Source of the DNA: Chondrosia reniformis
Lineage: Eukaryota; Porifera; Demospongiae; Chondrillida; Chondrillidae
Length of the DNA: 64,000 bases
Direction: 5' to 3'
Assembly: GCA_947172415.1 (NCBI GenBank)
Contig: OX359200.1
Location: 4,466,501 to 4,530,500, forward strand
Made by a program: the position numbers and the translations under genes. Numbering within the stretch: the first letter of the stretch is position 1; every line of letters begins with the position of its first letter. Below the pieces are notes generated by a model, which ran no database searches, was not told the origin of the DNA, and saw only the letters and a program-made list of their open reading frames with translations. This document shows, piece after piece, positions 46,802 to 59,512 of the stretch.

Positions 46802-48566
46802 CTAGGGAAACATCATAATACATCACCAGATTGCGCAATCGTAAACTTGCATTCTTCGTTATATCTTGATTATTTTGCAATTTTAATTAATTAAAACTTC
46901 ACCAGACGTTTTTCATACACATGTACCATGATATATGTCGGTTTCACAGTGATCTGACCCATTGATAATTTTTATTAATATAACACTTAGTTTCAATATA
47001 AATTTCATATAGGTTTTCTATAGTCCTATGGCATTTTATATGCAGATTTTGTCCTCCGTTTTCTACCAAACCGAGACCTAAATAAAAAATCCCCTAATTG
47101 AAAATGAGTTTTATACCCTAAACTTTATGATACTATGCCCATTCTGTTGCTAGGTCCTTTCCTGGAGTCAAATGAATTATTTATATTATATTATATTATT
47201 TATTTATTTATATTATATTAGATTACCTTAGTATATTGTAACTTGTACTGTATAGATTACCTTAGTATATTGTAACTTGTACTGTATATATATCAAGTAC
47301 TACACAGTGCAAGTTACAAATTTATACACGGATGCAAGTGACTCCCAAAATAATCACACTGAGATAGATAATAATACAGATTCAAATGACTCCCAAAATA
47401 ATCACAATCAGGTATATAATTAAACGCTACAAGACTTTATCACACTGAAATTCTCAACTTCTGCATACAGAGTAGTAGTCTCTACAGATCATATAAGGTT
47501 AAACGCGCGCATGGCCTTCCAATTACCTTTTCACACCTTAGTATAGACTGAAGATGATGCATCTGCATGCCATTATCAGCAACAATTCCAGTCTCATGTA
47601 GGGGGTCTCAGCCAATAATCACCGCGGATTTGACTTGCCTTCAGTGTGAGGTAGGAGTACTGTTGGTTGCTTGGATATACATTCACAAAAAATAACAGTG
47701 TTAGAGACAATTTGGTAACTTGCACACAAGGCTCATTATGAAATAAATTAAAAGCCCCAGCCTTTATGTCCCTGTGTGCAAGTTACCAAATTGTCTCTAA
47801 TCCTGCATGTATCCTCATACCAAGCTCTCATCAGGTTTAGTTCCCTATAGGCTTTTTAATTTATTACAGAGTAGGCATAGCATGTAGGAATTCATATGTC
47901 AGGAAGAATGGACATTCCTAATTATTTACAACTCTTGTCAAGTTCCACTATTGTCTTCAGACAAACCTGAGAATCATCGGCCTTTGCTTTTTTGTGGTTG
48001 GGAAATGGCATATGTCTGACATTGTGCAAGCAAAGGGTCTGTAACAGGCAGATTGTGTACAAGATTTCACAAGTTTAGGATTTATTAGAATTTTTGTGAT
48101 GTAAATTATTTATATTACTTGCATTTTTAATGTACCTTCCTTTTCCATTTGTTGTCTGTGATCTTTCATAAGAGGTTTTGCATTGTTTCATCCATTGATG
48201 AGACATGTACACCTTAAGATCAGAATTATTTCAAGTCAAACACATGTGGGGCACCCAAACTCAAACTATTTGCTGGTTGTCATTTTAGTCACATGTACCA
48301 TATATCACTAATTCCATCCAATTCATTTATTTAAATGCCACATCTCCTATGTGTATTCATAATTATTTATTTATTTAGATGACTATGGTATTTTGTAACT
48401 TGCACTATGTACTGGAGAGAAAGATATTCACCATTCATTATTGTGTACAAAGAGATAAGAAAAACTAATTGTGAAGAAGAATAAACTACTAAACTAGATA
48501 CATTTTATGTACCTCTATATAGTTATTATATCGGCTTGCTTGCTAGTTATTATATCGGTTTGCTTT
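46802..48566. other. Repeat-rich gap upstream of block C 3' flank
   Basis: Contains a diverged foldback copy (47280-47810, with GTAACTTGTACTGTAT and AAGCCCCAGCCTTTATGTCC), an R1 fragment (47815-47895) and, from about 48120, the duplicated 3' flank of PNP copy C with its TATATCGG repeats. No gene supported. Confidence 0.6.
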
Positions 48567-51500
48567 CTACTTATTATATCGGATTGCAATAGCTCTGCAA
48601 ACTAAGGCTACAGATTGAAGGGTGGCAACTTCCTGTCTTTCATCATCATTGAGTGGACCTCTTTTTTCACCAAACAGAAGAGTCTCCATTTCTTCATTCT
48701 TGCCTGAATCCGCATTATCAGATACTCCCTTCACTACAAGAAAATTATCACTCTTCAGGGTAGCTGGTAATGGATCACATTCCCTCAGCCCTCTAGCAAT
48801 ACCAGAGCCTTCCATTTCAATGCCAACCAGCTTTTTCCCCTCTCTCAGTTGCCTAGCAGCTACAGGATCTGCTATGACAATGTCTCCTGAATAGATACAG
48901 TCAGCTTTTGTGACTTTAATGGGATTTGCCCCGGGATTCTTAACTGGCTCATCTCCCAACAATTGTACCCAAACCTTATCCATATTATAGGAATCTCGAT
49001 TCTTAAATTCCAAGCCATTTTCGATCTTCTTTGAGGTGTATCCACCAGCCTCCTTTGAGAGCAAGACATGGCCACAGAAATTCTTACCCTTAGTATCATT
49101 CTTACCCTTAGTATCATTCTTACCCTTTTCAGATGAGCTACATCCACAGCACCCAACGCAAAATATCATTTCAAGTGGCCAATTCTGCTCTTTTGCTTTC
49201 TCTAACAGCTTATCCACTGCACTTTTGGCCTCAACCTTTCCATAATCACAACCTATCTTCATATGAACAACCTTGGTACCACCAATTGTAGCCAAATCAT
49301 ACAATAAGTCTCCATTAGAAATATTGTATTTGATTTCCACAGCAATTTCTTTCAGTATAGGGTCATTCTTAAAAGTGTGGCCTTTCACATCTTTATTTTT
49401 CAAGGAGCAGTATTTACCCCCAAGAAAGTGCCTCACAGTATTCTTTTCATTATCATTAGCTGTTAGTAGGATAACCTTCACTTGTGCCTGTGTACATAAA
49501 ATGAATAAAAATAAAGGTAAGATACCTCATGATCTGCTGCTGGTGTGAATGGCTTTAGGTTATCGGCTGCAAGCAGCTACAAAGTATACTGAATGGCTAG
49601 AATATGGGGTGCTGTTTGTAAAAATATTCAGAAAAAAGTGTTATAGCAAAAAATCTGATATATATAACTAAAATTCCTGTAAAAAGGGGATATATCCCTA
49701 AAGATGCCCATCATTAAAGTGATATATAAATTACACATCCAAAATGTGATATTTCCATAAATGTGATATATGTGTTAATTAAGACACATGATGAAATTCA
49801 ATTTATAAAATGAAATGTAGGTCAAACTAAACTATTATAGATGGGGAAGTTAGTCTTAATTCTCACTTATCATATACTTTAGTGATAAATTGATTATTAG
49901 CTACGTATATATGGTTATATATGTTGAAGTCTAAGAAGGGGGATTTTCTAAGGCTGTTAATTGTCTTTTTGAGAATAAGTTCTTTGGGGTAGATGTCCTT
50001 AATTGATGGTTCAACAACATAATTATTTATACAGAGGAGGTCATGAATATTATTCTCTAAGGTGTTAACACCTATAAAAAGTACTCAATAAATTGTGAAT
50101 AATATCTGCCACTGAGCCAGTTTCAAAGTGAAGAAGACTTGAATTGTACCATATGCATACTCACACCATGCTTATGCAATTTGTTGTCATACTTGCATAG
50201 AGTCATGCATTATTCTTTTTAAAATTGTCCAGGAGATGCGTGTCATGCCTAATCAAAAATCTTAGTTTGAACTTTTATCTTATAGGTCCCATTTCCCATA
50301 TACCTGTTTACACTTTGAGATGATTCATCTTTAGTCTTTGTGAGTGTTCAAAGACACAGTTTGGTTTTTGAGAAGTTGCTGAAGAAGACCCCATGGTAAA
50401 AACATCTAAATTCCCAAAAACCAATCTGTGTCTTTAGATGCTAAAAAGATTAAAGATGACAAAGATGTGAATTTTTGAGGAAATTAAAAAATGGCAGATC
50501 AAGATGGCAGTAACATGTAGTTAGTACTGCAGATTAACGAGTTCAGGAGTAACTATATTTCTTTTGTAGTGACTAGATATTTCAGTGATTTAGAATATGT
50601 ATATTTGATTTAGTTTCTGTATATATACGTATATTAACTGGGCCCCTGAAAAGTAGCTTTTTTGGGCTATTGGGTCACCCAGAATGATAAGATAAGTGAA
50701 GTGAAGTGATATGTTTGGTGCAGTTGGCCTATGCGAATGGATATACATTTGCAAGAAATACACTTAATAAGCTTTAATAGCATGCAATACTATACTCACC
50801 TCAATTTGTGGAGGATCTTTCTCCAATTCTACAGATAAGGAAACATATATCAATTTATGCTATAGCTACTAAATTATAAGGATAAATAGCTTTCAGTATT
50901 TATGGCATATAATAATAATCTTATTTCCAGAGTAGGTATAGTTAGGTACATGTACATATACAGGTTTCGATCTACTGGGGGATGGGGGAAAACTTCTCCC
51001 TCAAACACTCCAGCCCCCCCCCCCCCCAAATTTACCCAATTGCACTTTAAAAAGGGCATAGAGAAAGTTCTTATGTCAGAATCAATCTCAGAGGGCTTAC
51101 AAAATAAATTTTAACAAATAATGTTAAGGAAAAAGGGGAAAACAAGCAAAATAAAAACATTTAAAAAAATGAAATTAGAAGTAGGGATGGCCCATGCAAC
51201 AAATGACAAACACATCTGGAAAAAGTAGCGAAACAAGACAGTGACCATGTGATAAGGCATACTAAAATTTAAGTGACTTAACCATACACATCACTTCTAT
51301 GTTTGGGCGCACCATCCCTACTTCAGCTATCATGATACTGGTGCGAGACTGAGAAAGTGAGGAATTTTTCAAGATGGCAGCTTTTGGTTTTTTCATTCGC
51401 TGCTGGTCTTCCCCTTATTTAATGGTTATCTCTGAATTTTGGGCAGCCATTTTTTTCTGGCCATCCCTACTATAGAGTACTACTATACTCTATGATATAT

Positions 51501-52847
51501 AGGTGGCAAGTGGGAATTTAGGTTTGGTCATATACTAATCATATTCATTAAGCAGGTATGTAATCTAAAAGTGTATTCATTAGGTAAGCCCTCCTGGCCT
51601 TCCAAATTTACACAGGGGTTTAAAACAATATTACCCTATTTGCCTAATGATGGCACCACCCAGGCAGACAATATATTTTTGGAATGGAATGGGGCCGGGG
51701 AGGGGGGACAAAATCATGGTATATGTATGTTGAAATAAGGGGTGAGGAATTATGGTGGTGTATTGGTACGGTGTTTCTCCTAATTAAAGGTCAGACCCCT
51801 TCTTCTCGCAAGTGACATTCATCATCTAAAGATACTTTCTTGTTCCTATTTAGTGAGAGACATTCAGTGATTGAGCAATTGCAACATGCAATCATTTGAA
51901 GGCATTCAAGAGAAAGGCCGGTGGGAACTGACTAAAGTTAAGAACTATGGTAATTTGACAACCTAGCACACTGTCAGGTAATTTCTTACTTGCTCCAGAG
52001 GACTCATCCTTAAATGTTGTTCCTGCATATAGAATAGCAAGAAGTTTTAATTATGCAGGTACATAGCCTAAGACTATGAGTATATAACTGTACCTCCTGG
52101 TTGCTGTAGTAGGAAGTCTTTAATAGACTTTGCAAACTGTTTGTTCATATGGGTAGTTTCAGGAGCCTCCTCAAGTGCTTTAGCAACTTTCAGAAGAAAC
52201 TGTGGATTTTTATCAGCTTCAAGAAATTCCTTAAACTTGGAATTAGCTCTTGCTGGAATTGGACAATGATTCAATTCTTGGCATTGCTCGTCGTTTATGA
52301 CTTTCTTTTTTCTCAAATAAGAACGTATACGATACATATCACAGTGCTTAAGTTCTTTTTCGTAATATTTGTCTATGAACTCCTGGATTTCCTCTACACC
52401 TTTTTCTGAAGATTCTAAATGTAAGAATTATAAAAACTTACATATTTACATGATACCTACATGCACCGGTAACCAATCACTTCCACTTTAGGGTTAGGTA
52501 TGGTAACGTTCATCAGACTAGGTAACCACAGGGCGCAGACATGTATCTAGTTTGACCTTTAAATTTATACGTTTCTTCAGCAATTACTTCCTTTGAAATT
52601 TCATAGAAGGTATGTAGACAAAGACATCTACCAAGTAAAGGCTGGGACATTTGTATGCAATCTAGCATGGCTATATTATTGTGACAAATAAGGTGTAATT
52701 TCGGACAAACTTTGACGCTTTCTTATAATTAGGCAAACGGAAGACGGAAATTCTTCCAAATGCTAGGTGTCAAGGTAAAACACTAACCATCATCTGTACG
52801 CAGATAGTAAACCGTCCGCTGAAAGCTCCGTAGCGATCTCCAAGAGT
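48567..52847 (-). CDS. CARD-PNP fusion protein, paralogue C (partial 5' end)
   Basis: Exons that join in phase: 52788-52847 (20 residues, weak), 52094-52414 (107 residues), linker 50800-50828 (LEKDPPQIE) and 48567-49487 (306 residues). The 107-residue exon looks like a CARD: MYRIRSYLRKKKVINDEQCQ, then SKFKEFLEADKNPQFLLKVA and NKQFAKSIKDFLLQQPG. The large exon is the PNP/MTAN-type domain with FCVGCCGCS, GIEMEGSGIA and KGVSDNADSG, active-site Glu and Asp kept. Copy C also has an insert where the 18-base unit for KGKNDT is repeated next to FCGHV. No start codon is visible; a further 5' exon is needed. Inferred role: a death-fold domain recruits or oligomerises a nucleoside-cleaving effector. It could act in immune signalling; the reaction is unproven. 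Confidence 0.75.
49488..50799. other. Intron of copy C with hairpin repeat R4
   Basis: About 1.3 kb between linker and PNP exons, conserved in all blocks. It includes the R4 hairpin at 50320-50469. The conservation follows recent duplication and is not evidence of function. Confidence 0.7.
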
Positions 52848-54084
52848 CTTTGAATGAAAGCAATAATGAAGGCCCGGTGAGGGTAATTGATAACCAATCC
52901 GATGGCTAACTTCGTTGACACAAACTTTAGTTAGCGCCCATTTAGTGAATATATTTTAATACTTCGAATACTTCGAAAAACTTCGGAATCGGCAATCTGA
53001 ATACGAAAAAGCTGCCGAATAAAAATGATATAGCTTCAAATTATGCATTCTACCGGACTGTTTGACTCGCCGTAAGAAATCAATCGACTGCAGTAGCGGT
53101 AACAAAAAGGCACTATGGACAATGTGGCCACTAGGAACCGATCCATTTACCAAATGTGATCAGTAATCTATTTATTCAAGGTCTAGGCATACATACAATT
53201 AATGTAGCAATGAATGGGTACTCTAGGCGTACCTGCCATAATTCTCGAATATGCAGCTAACAGCGATCTGAGTTTCTAGGACGGCTAGTTTCTTGGGTCA
53301 GTTTCTTCTACTGAATGACGTCATAACCTTAGGAGAAAAATGTATTCTATAAATGTCATCAAATTCCGGTCCGGGGCCAAAAGAGGTCCGTCCGGACCAT
53401 TTTAGTCCGAAGGTGATATCAGTTGCAAACTAACGTGCGAAAGTATTCTAGAACAGATAGATGAGTCATATTGAGGAGGCAGAGAAAGCTGGCAATCTGG
53501 TGCAGGACGTCTACCGACGAGAATGCAATGTGACCTCACCTCTGCAGGATGGCATGTACTGTCATGATATAGCTAGTAATCACCATTATAGACACAACCA
53601 ATAGTGAATTTCTTGTATATGTGTAATGACCAGGGGTACTTGTTGTGATCACTACGGTTGCAATTATATTGAGCATCAGCAACACCAAACTGTTCATATT
53701 ACAACACAAGAAAATTAAACATGACACATATACAAGGAGGTCGAAACATTCAAAACTATTCAATAGGCCTTTCCTTTCCTTTCCTTATATTTTAATATCA
53801 TCTTTTCATCTTTCAGCTATTAGAAGAAATGTGATCTATATACAAATTCGTACATTAACATGTACAATGACATAGTCTTTATGTGCTACCATTAAGCAAA
53901 CACCAATAATCATTTGTATACATCTACACATCACATTGTTTCCTCATCCTCAATATTAATGTTTTCCCTTAAATACTAGTATTAAATTTTGTAATAGCTG
54001 AATAGATGAACATATGATATTAAATATATATAACAGCAAAACAGTACAAGAATCTAATCATTTAGAATAATTTGCTAAATCCAG

Positions 54085-54230
54085 AATCATACTACCTCCA
54101 CAGTCAGAATAAAAGAGAACTAGGCTAAACGTTTTAATATTTCTTTCTTTCATTTGCAGACCTGCTCTTGAGACTCTTTGTTAAAATATAACTATATACC
54201 TTTAACTCATTTAACAGGTCAACCAGACCA
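54085..54230. pseudogene. Rearranged CFAP418 exon 1 / intron 1 scrap
   Basis: 54085-54150 (TCATACTACCTCCACAGTCA, AATAAAAG, CGTTTTAATATTT, TTTCTTTCAT) follows the end of CFAP418 exon 1 and the start of intron 1 in sense on the plus strand. 54155-54230 (GCTCTTGAGACTCTTTGTTA, AACAGGTCAACCAGACC) matches the same exon in the other orientation. The two halves were therefore joined by an inversion. The real gene is at 34-35 kb. Confidence 0.7.
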
Positions 54231-54239
54231 TAGATAAAC

Positions 54240-54411
54240 GAACAACAACTCTTGCGCTCGAATCACATCCTTTAACTGTTTCACTTCTTGATTCTGTCTC
54301 TTACCCCTTTCTGAAAATGTGCATGTTAAAATACACTCCGCTCACTAAACTGTCTAAAGCGTCGTTAACTTGCTTCACAAAAGAATCGCTTACGTACGAA
54401 CACGCCGCCAT
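54240..54411 (-). pseudogene. Possible first exon or 5' gene scrap
   Basis: From an ATG at 54411 (GCGGCG context) the minus strand gives MAACSYVSDSFVKQVNDALD, with a good donor either after codon 6 (TAC|GTAAGC) or at TTA|GTGAGC. About 35 bases beyond, an AG is followed by a coiled-coil-like frame (RQNQEVKQLKDVIRAQELL). The composition is gene-like. Neither donor gives the phase needed for the small exon of copy C. It is either a first exon of another gene or one more 5' fragment. Confidence 0.35.
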
Positions 54412-54436
54412 GTTTGTTGCTAACGAAAACGTCATC

Positions 54437-55290
54437 TGAAAATCTGTGTCTTTAGATGCTAAAAAGATTAAAGATGACAAAGATGTGACTTTTTGAGGAA
54501 ATTAAAAAATGTCAGATCAAGATGGCAGTAACATGTAGTTAGTACTGAAGATTAACGAGTTTAATCAGCATGCAGTAGCTATATTTCTTTTGTAGTGACT
54601 AGATTTTTCAATGATTTAGAATCTGTATATATATATATTAACTGGGCCCCTGAAAAGTAGCTTTCTTGGGCTAATGGGTCACCCAGCATGAATAAGATAA
54701 GTAAAGTGAAGTGATATGTTTGGCGCAGTTGGCCTATGTGAATGGATACATTTGCAAGAAGTACACTTAAGTTTTAATAGCTCGCAATACTATACTCACC
54801 TCAGTTTGTGGAGGATCTTTCTCCAATTCTACAGATAAGGAAACATATATCCTATAGCTACTAAGGATATAACTACTATATAATTTTATATAGCTTTCAG
54901 TGTTTATGGCATATATATATAATAATCTTATTTCCAGAGTAGGTACATGTACACCTGTACATATATGTATTAAGAAGGGTTTTCCTTGGAATGCAATTTT
55001 TTTCAAAATGCCAAATTAATCTTGTAAACCACTCTTAGCTTCTGTCAAGAATATTTATTAACAAGTTAAGGTCCTATGGTAAAATATATCACTAATGAAA
55101 ACGTTAATGAGCTAAAATTTATTGTATTAACTTAGAGGTTTTTATCCACAAATCCTATATAGGCAGCAGCCAATTCATTTTCCCTATAAAGAATATCCTG
55201 ATCAAGGCAAATATGCTTCAGGGCCCAGTTTAAACTAATGTGTCACTTGCCATATCATTTACTACAGGAGAGCTGGGTAAATTTACAAGG
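54437..55290 (-). pseudogene. Block E: duplicated linker exon without PNP exon
   Basis: Matches block D 61505-62470 in order. It starts in the middle of the R4 hairpin (AAATCTGTGTCTTTAGATGC), keeps the R4-to-linker intron and the linker exon at 54800-54828 (LEKDPPQTE, with both splice sites), and continues into the upstream flank (TAAGAAGGGTTTTCCTTGGA). The PNP exon and its 3' flank are absent, so this is a deleted fifth copy. Confidence 0.75.
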
Positions 55291-58200
55291 CATATTTTAA
55301 ATTTAAAAAATACTCCAGTGATTTCTAATATCCTTTATGTATAGCCACCTGTGCTAACATAATACTATCTTATACATTAATGCAATGTATAATTAGAACT
55401 GTATACTTAAAAGCATATCAGTTTTCTACACAGGATCCGATTAGAACTGTAATTGTACGTAAAACTGTTGACACTGTACAATAGACATGCACCTTTACAC
55501 ACAAGTCTAAATATCATATCTTAATAATGAATAATTATTATAGTGCAAGTGATATATTCTAGCAACTATATCAAGTATATTACACAGTGCAAATTTTAAA
55601 ATGCTCTCACTCCTATATATCACAAGTGTAAATATATTCAATAGATCTAGAGTTAATGCTATATAGTCATGTGAAGCGCACTCATGCATAGTGCATATAT
55701 ATCTATAGGCAGCATAAAATATGCTAAAGCTACCAGATTCAGAGAAAGTTTATAAGCTTCAAATTGTGACATTGAGATCATTACAGTTACATTTGTATGT
55801 GTATACATATAGAGCTATACATATGTACTTTTTTCATCAACATTACATTAGTTCAAAAGAGCCATGCATGCAGTCTTAATATATATATATATAGTCTCAT
55901 GATCAGCTATCAACCACATGCAGCAAATAAAATGTATATACCTAGAGAGGGAGCCATATATGTAAGACCAGGAATACTGGCTACATACCATATACCCTAG
56001 TAAGTTAACTACAAATTCACTAATGAGACCAAAGCCTTACTGAAGTTATTTCCAATTCATACAGTACAGGTTTATACTGTCTTAGTGCATGTCATACAGA
56101 CACCCTTACTCTATATATACCATACCTGGGTATACTGTCTCTTCAATATTTATCATTTAAAATTTCAGGGACTTAATTGAGGTTTTATAGATTACTGCAT
56201 ACGTATATATACATGCAATTGTCATTTTATGAAAAAGTAAACTAATACACATATATAGGGTGATAGGCCGGTAAGACCTTGTTTAGTAATTACATAGGAA
56301 GACATAAAAGGATGTTGTTAAGTTTGTACTGTAATATAATATTTTACATATCCTTTGAGGCAACCAAAGAAACTTTTGAAAAACTATAACTGAAGGGGTT
56401 TCATGCAACCTTAGCATGCAGTGGTCCAACAAACCATTTAATAGGTCAGCAATTTATAGTTCAAGTGTCATGGAGCCAGTATCTGGCAGTTCATGTTAAC
56501 TGTATAGCTAGCTGCTTAGGCTTCAAAGTCATCCTTGCATTTACTTTGTAGTTTAAAATATTGCTGCATGTCAGTTTGCATTTTTGTGTGATATATCCAT
56601 TTCAGATTCTCAATCTACAAATGGAGTTGATAATTTATGACATTCAGTATCTTATATTACACAGGATCAAATCTCAGGTTTCATATGGCATGAAATCTAT
56701 TTGAAACTTCTTGAACAGCAAGGTTTCATTGGGTGCTCAAGAATGTGCTAATAGATTAATTTCACTGGTTTCAAATTTTAACAGCCCCCTTTCCGAGTAT
56801 TATACATACTTTCATGCCTTTTAAAACCTAGCTGGCTGTTCATAGAATTTCAAATAGGTTTCATGCCTTCTGAAAACTGAGATTTGATCCTGTGTTATCT
56901 CTCCAAACTAACTAATTCATCTTGAAATATCTTGAAAGACCCTGTTCAGTATATATTTTACTGAAATAGCAAAATTAATTAGTAAACTTCATTACAAATG
57001 TATATTGGTGATTGTATAGTCTGTGTGACATTAATTTCACAGTTGGAAATATATATATTTATTTATTAATATATATATAAATATATATATTTTACTGAAA
57101 TAGCAAGTAAACTTCATTACAAATTTATTTTGTAAGTTGGTACATGTGTTGGTGATTGTACAGTCTGTACATTAATTTCACAGATGGAAATCTGGTGTAA
57201 ACGTTAACCTAATGTAAACACTTGGCAACGTACGTAAACGAATCGTTAGGTAACTTACTTTTGAGTTAACCACAAGTTCACTAATGAGGCCAAAGCCTTA
57301 CCGAAGCTACTGCATGCTTCCAATGACCTTGTAATGGAATATTCTCATCAAGTGCAGATTCCATATATATATATACTGAGTGTCTATTAATCTGCTGGTA
57401 TAATTAATGTATACTTGTATATACATATACAGTGTAGTTTATACTATCTTATACATTAATGCATTGTATAATTAGAACTATATACTTTAAAGCAGATCAG
57501 TTTTCTACACAGGATCCAATTAGAACTGTAACAGGCATGCACCTTTACACACAAGTCTAAATATCATATCTTACTAATGAATATTATAGTGCAAGTGATA
57601 TATTCTACAGTGGACTAAAATTAACAGCAACTAGGTATATATATGTATCAAGTATTACACAGTGCAAATTTTAAAATGCTCTTAGCTCCTATATATCATG
57701 CAATTGTAAATATATTCAATATAGTTAATGCTATATAGTCATGTGAAATGCACTCATGCAAAGCTCTTTTTTCAAACTCCTTTCATGATCATATATAAAA
57801 ACAAATTAATCAATAACTGTCACACCTTATATATCTATCTATCTATATGTACATTAACTGTATGTATGTGCATGGGCACTCCACCAATAAACTAACCCAC
57901 CCATTTACCCCTATACAGGTTGAAAAGTTATATATTTAAATAAGTTGCTGCTGAAGCTCAAGAATTGTATATCTATAGTAATGAATAGCAATGTACAATG
58001 CTCCAGCTATATACCATGCAGCAAGTTTAAGACTGGCATTGAAACATCCAGGTAAACACCCTTATACATAGAGCATCATTATATAATTACAGATGGTAAA
58101 ACTATAGACTGCAGGGCAAATTATATATTAGTTGTTGTCTTACATTAAGTCAATCTTTTTAATAAGGAGTCTGAATTAATCACAGCAGATAAAATGTATG

Positions 58201-58600
58201 TACCTGAAGAGGGAGTCATATAAGACCATGAAGATTGACTATACATATACATAGCTAGTAGGTTAATCACAAGTTCACAAATAAATGGTGAGACCAAAGC
58301 CTCTTACTGAAACAACTGCTTCATCAACCTAGGCCTTGGAATGTAATACATGTATACATACATACATAAGCTACAGATTCCATAGACTGAGTGTCTATAA
58401 ATCTGTAGATACACACTTTGCAAGTTTATACTGTCTTAATGCATGTCATAATCGATGCAGGCACCATAATTAGAACTAAAAGTATATCACTTTTCGGCAC
58501 ATGCAGAATCCAATTAGAACTGTAACTTATTATTGTTGACACTGTAAAATTTAAACAGACACTCTTACAATAATAATATATAAATTTTTAAAGTTATACC
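55291..58600. repeat. Three diverged direct repeats, no gene
   Basis: Recurring modules: TTAACCACAAGTTCACTAATGA followed by CCAAAGCCTTAC (about 56005, 57270, 58260), TAATTAGAACT..TATACTT followed by CAGTTTTCTACACAGGATCC (about 55390, 57470, 58470), and AGTGCAAGTGATATATTCTA (55540, 57590). They run in the same direction with spacings of about 1-2 kb, so they look like an old tandem duplication of non-coding DNA. No reading frame or splice pattern is convincing. Confidence 0.55.
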
Positions 58601-59512
58601 AACCATGATGTTCACTTCCGAGATCTTCATAGAATCTTTTGAAAGGCCATCTTTCGACTTCTAGGGTGTCTTTAGTCAAAAGATATCATTTATGTCCATA
58701 CATGTGTAAAGTATTATCATTGCAAGAGGAAATTAATGCAGTTTTCTGTAAGCATTAATTCACTGTATTATATTGACAGTGTATGTAGCATTTCAAGCTG
58801 TGAATTATTTATATTATTTGCATTTTTTATGTACCTTCCTTTTTATTTATTGTCTGTGATCTTTTGTAAGAAGTTTCGCATTGTTACATTATCTCTAATA
58901 TAAGCTCAGGTCTCTAATACAAGCTCGTCTCCAATAGAAGCCCACCTTTACAAGTTATCGAAGCCCAGTCCCCAATAGAAGCCCACTGACACACTATACT
59001 CTCTGATATACATATTTGCATTTTTATGTACCTTCCTTTTCTATATATTTGTTGTCTGTGATGATTCTTCTTTTGTAAGAAGTTTGCATTGTTTCATCCA
59101 CTGATGAGACACATGAGCTTGAGATCAAAAGTATTTCAAGTCAAAAACATGTGGGGCACCCAAACTCAAACTATTTGCTGGTTCTTAGCTCTCATTTTAG
59201 TCACATGTAGCATATCACTAGTTCCATCCAATTCATTATTTGAAATGCCACATCTCCTATGCATGTGTATTCATAATTATTTATTTATTTAGATGACTAT
59301 GGTATTTTGTAACTTGTACTATATATATACTGGAGAGAAAGATAATCACCATTCATTATTGTGTACAATATTATAAGATAAGAAAAACTAATTGTGAAGA
59401 AGAATAAACTACTAAACTAGATACATTTATGTACCTCTATATAGTTCTCATATCGGCTTGCTTGCTAGTTATTATATCGGCTTGCTTTCTAGTTATTATA
59501 TCGGCTTGCTTT
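58601..59512. other. 3' flank of block D
   Basis: Has a TCTTTCGACTTCTAGGG repeat scrap (58610-58680), a run of TCTCTAATA(C/G)AAGC-like units (58890-58985: AATAGAAGCCCAC repeated), two tandem copies of the TGTACCTTCCTTTT..TTGTCTGTGAT flank module (about 58830 and 59028), then the standard block flank and three TATATCGGCTTGCTT units. Confidence 0.6.

Larger units (their letters stand above)
52848..54436. other. Upstream region of copy C with gene scraps
   Basis: 52850-53330 matches block A 39430-39960. Then follow the second copy of the MADFSG scrap (about 53340-53530, start codon region lost), repeat R3 (53575-54060), a rearranged scrap of CFAP418 exon 1 (54085-54230) and a possible first exon (54411 leftwards). 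A 5' exon for copy C is expected somewhere here or further right but was not identified. Confidence 0.55.

Noticed and set aside
52956-53153. 65-codon minus frame shared by blocks A (39566-39784) and C
   Set aside because: The similarity follows from recent duplication; there are frame-shifting differences at the ends, no splice connection and no domain.
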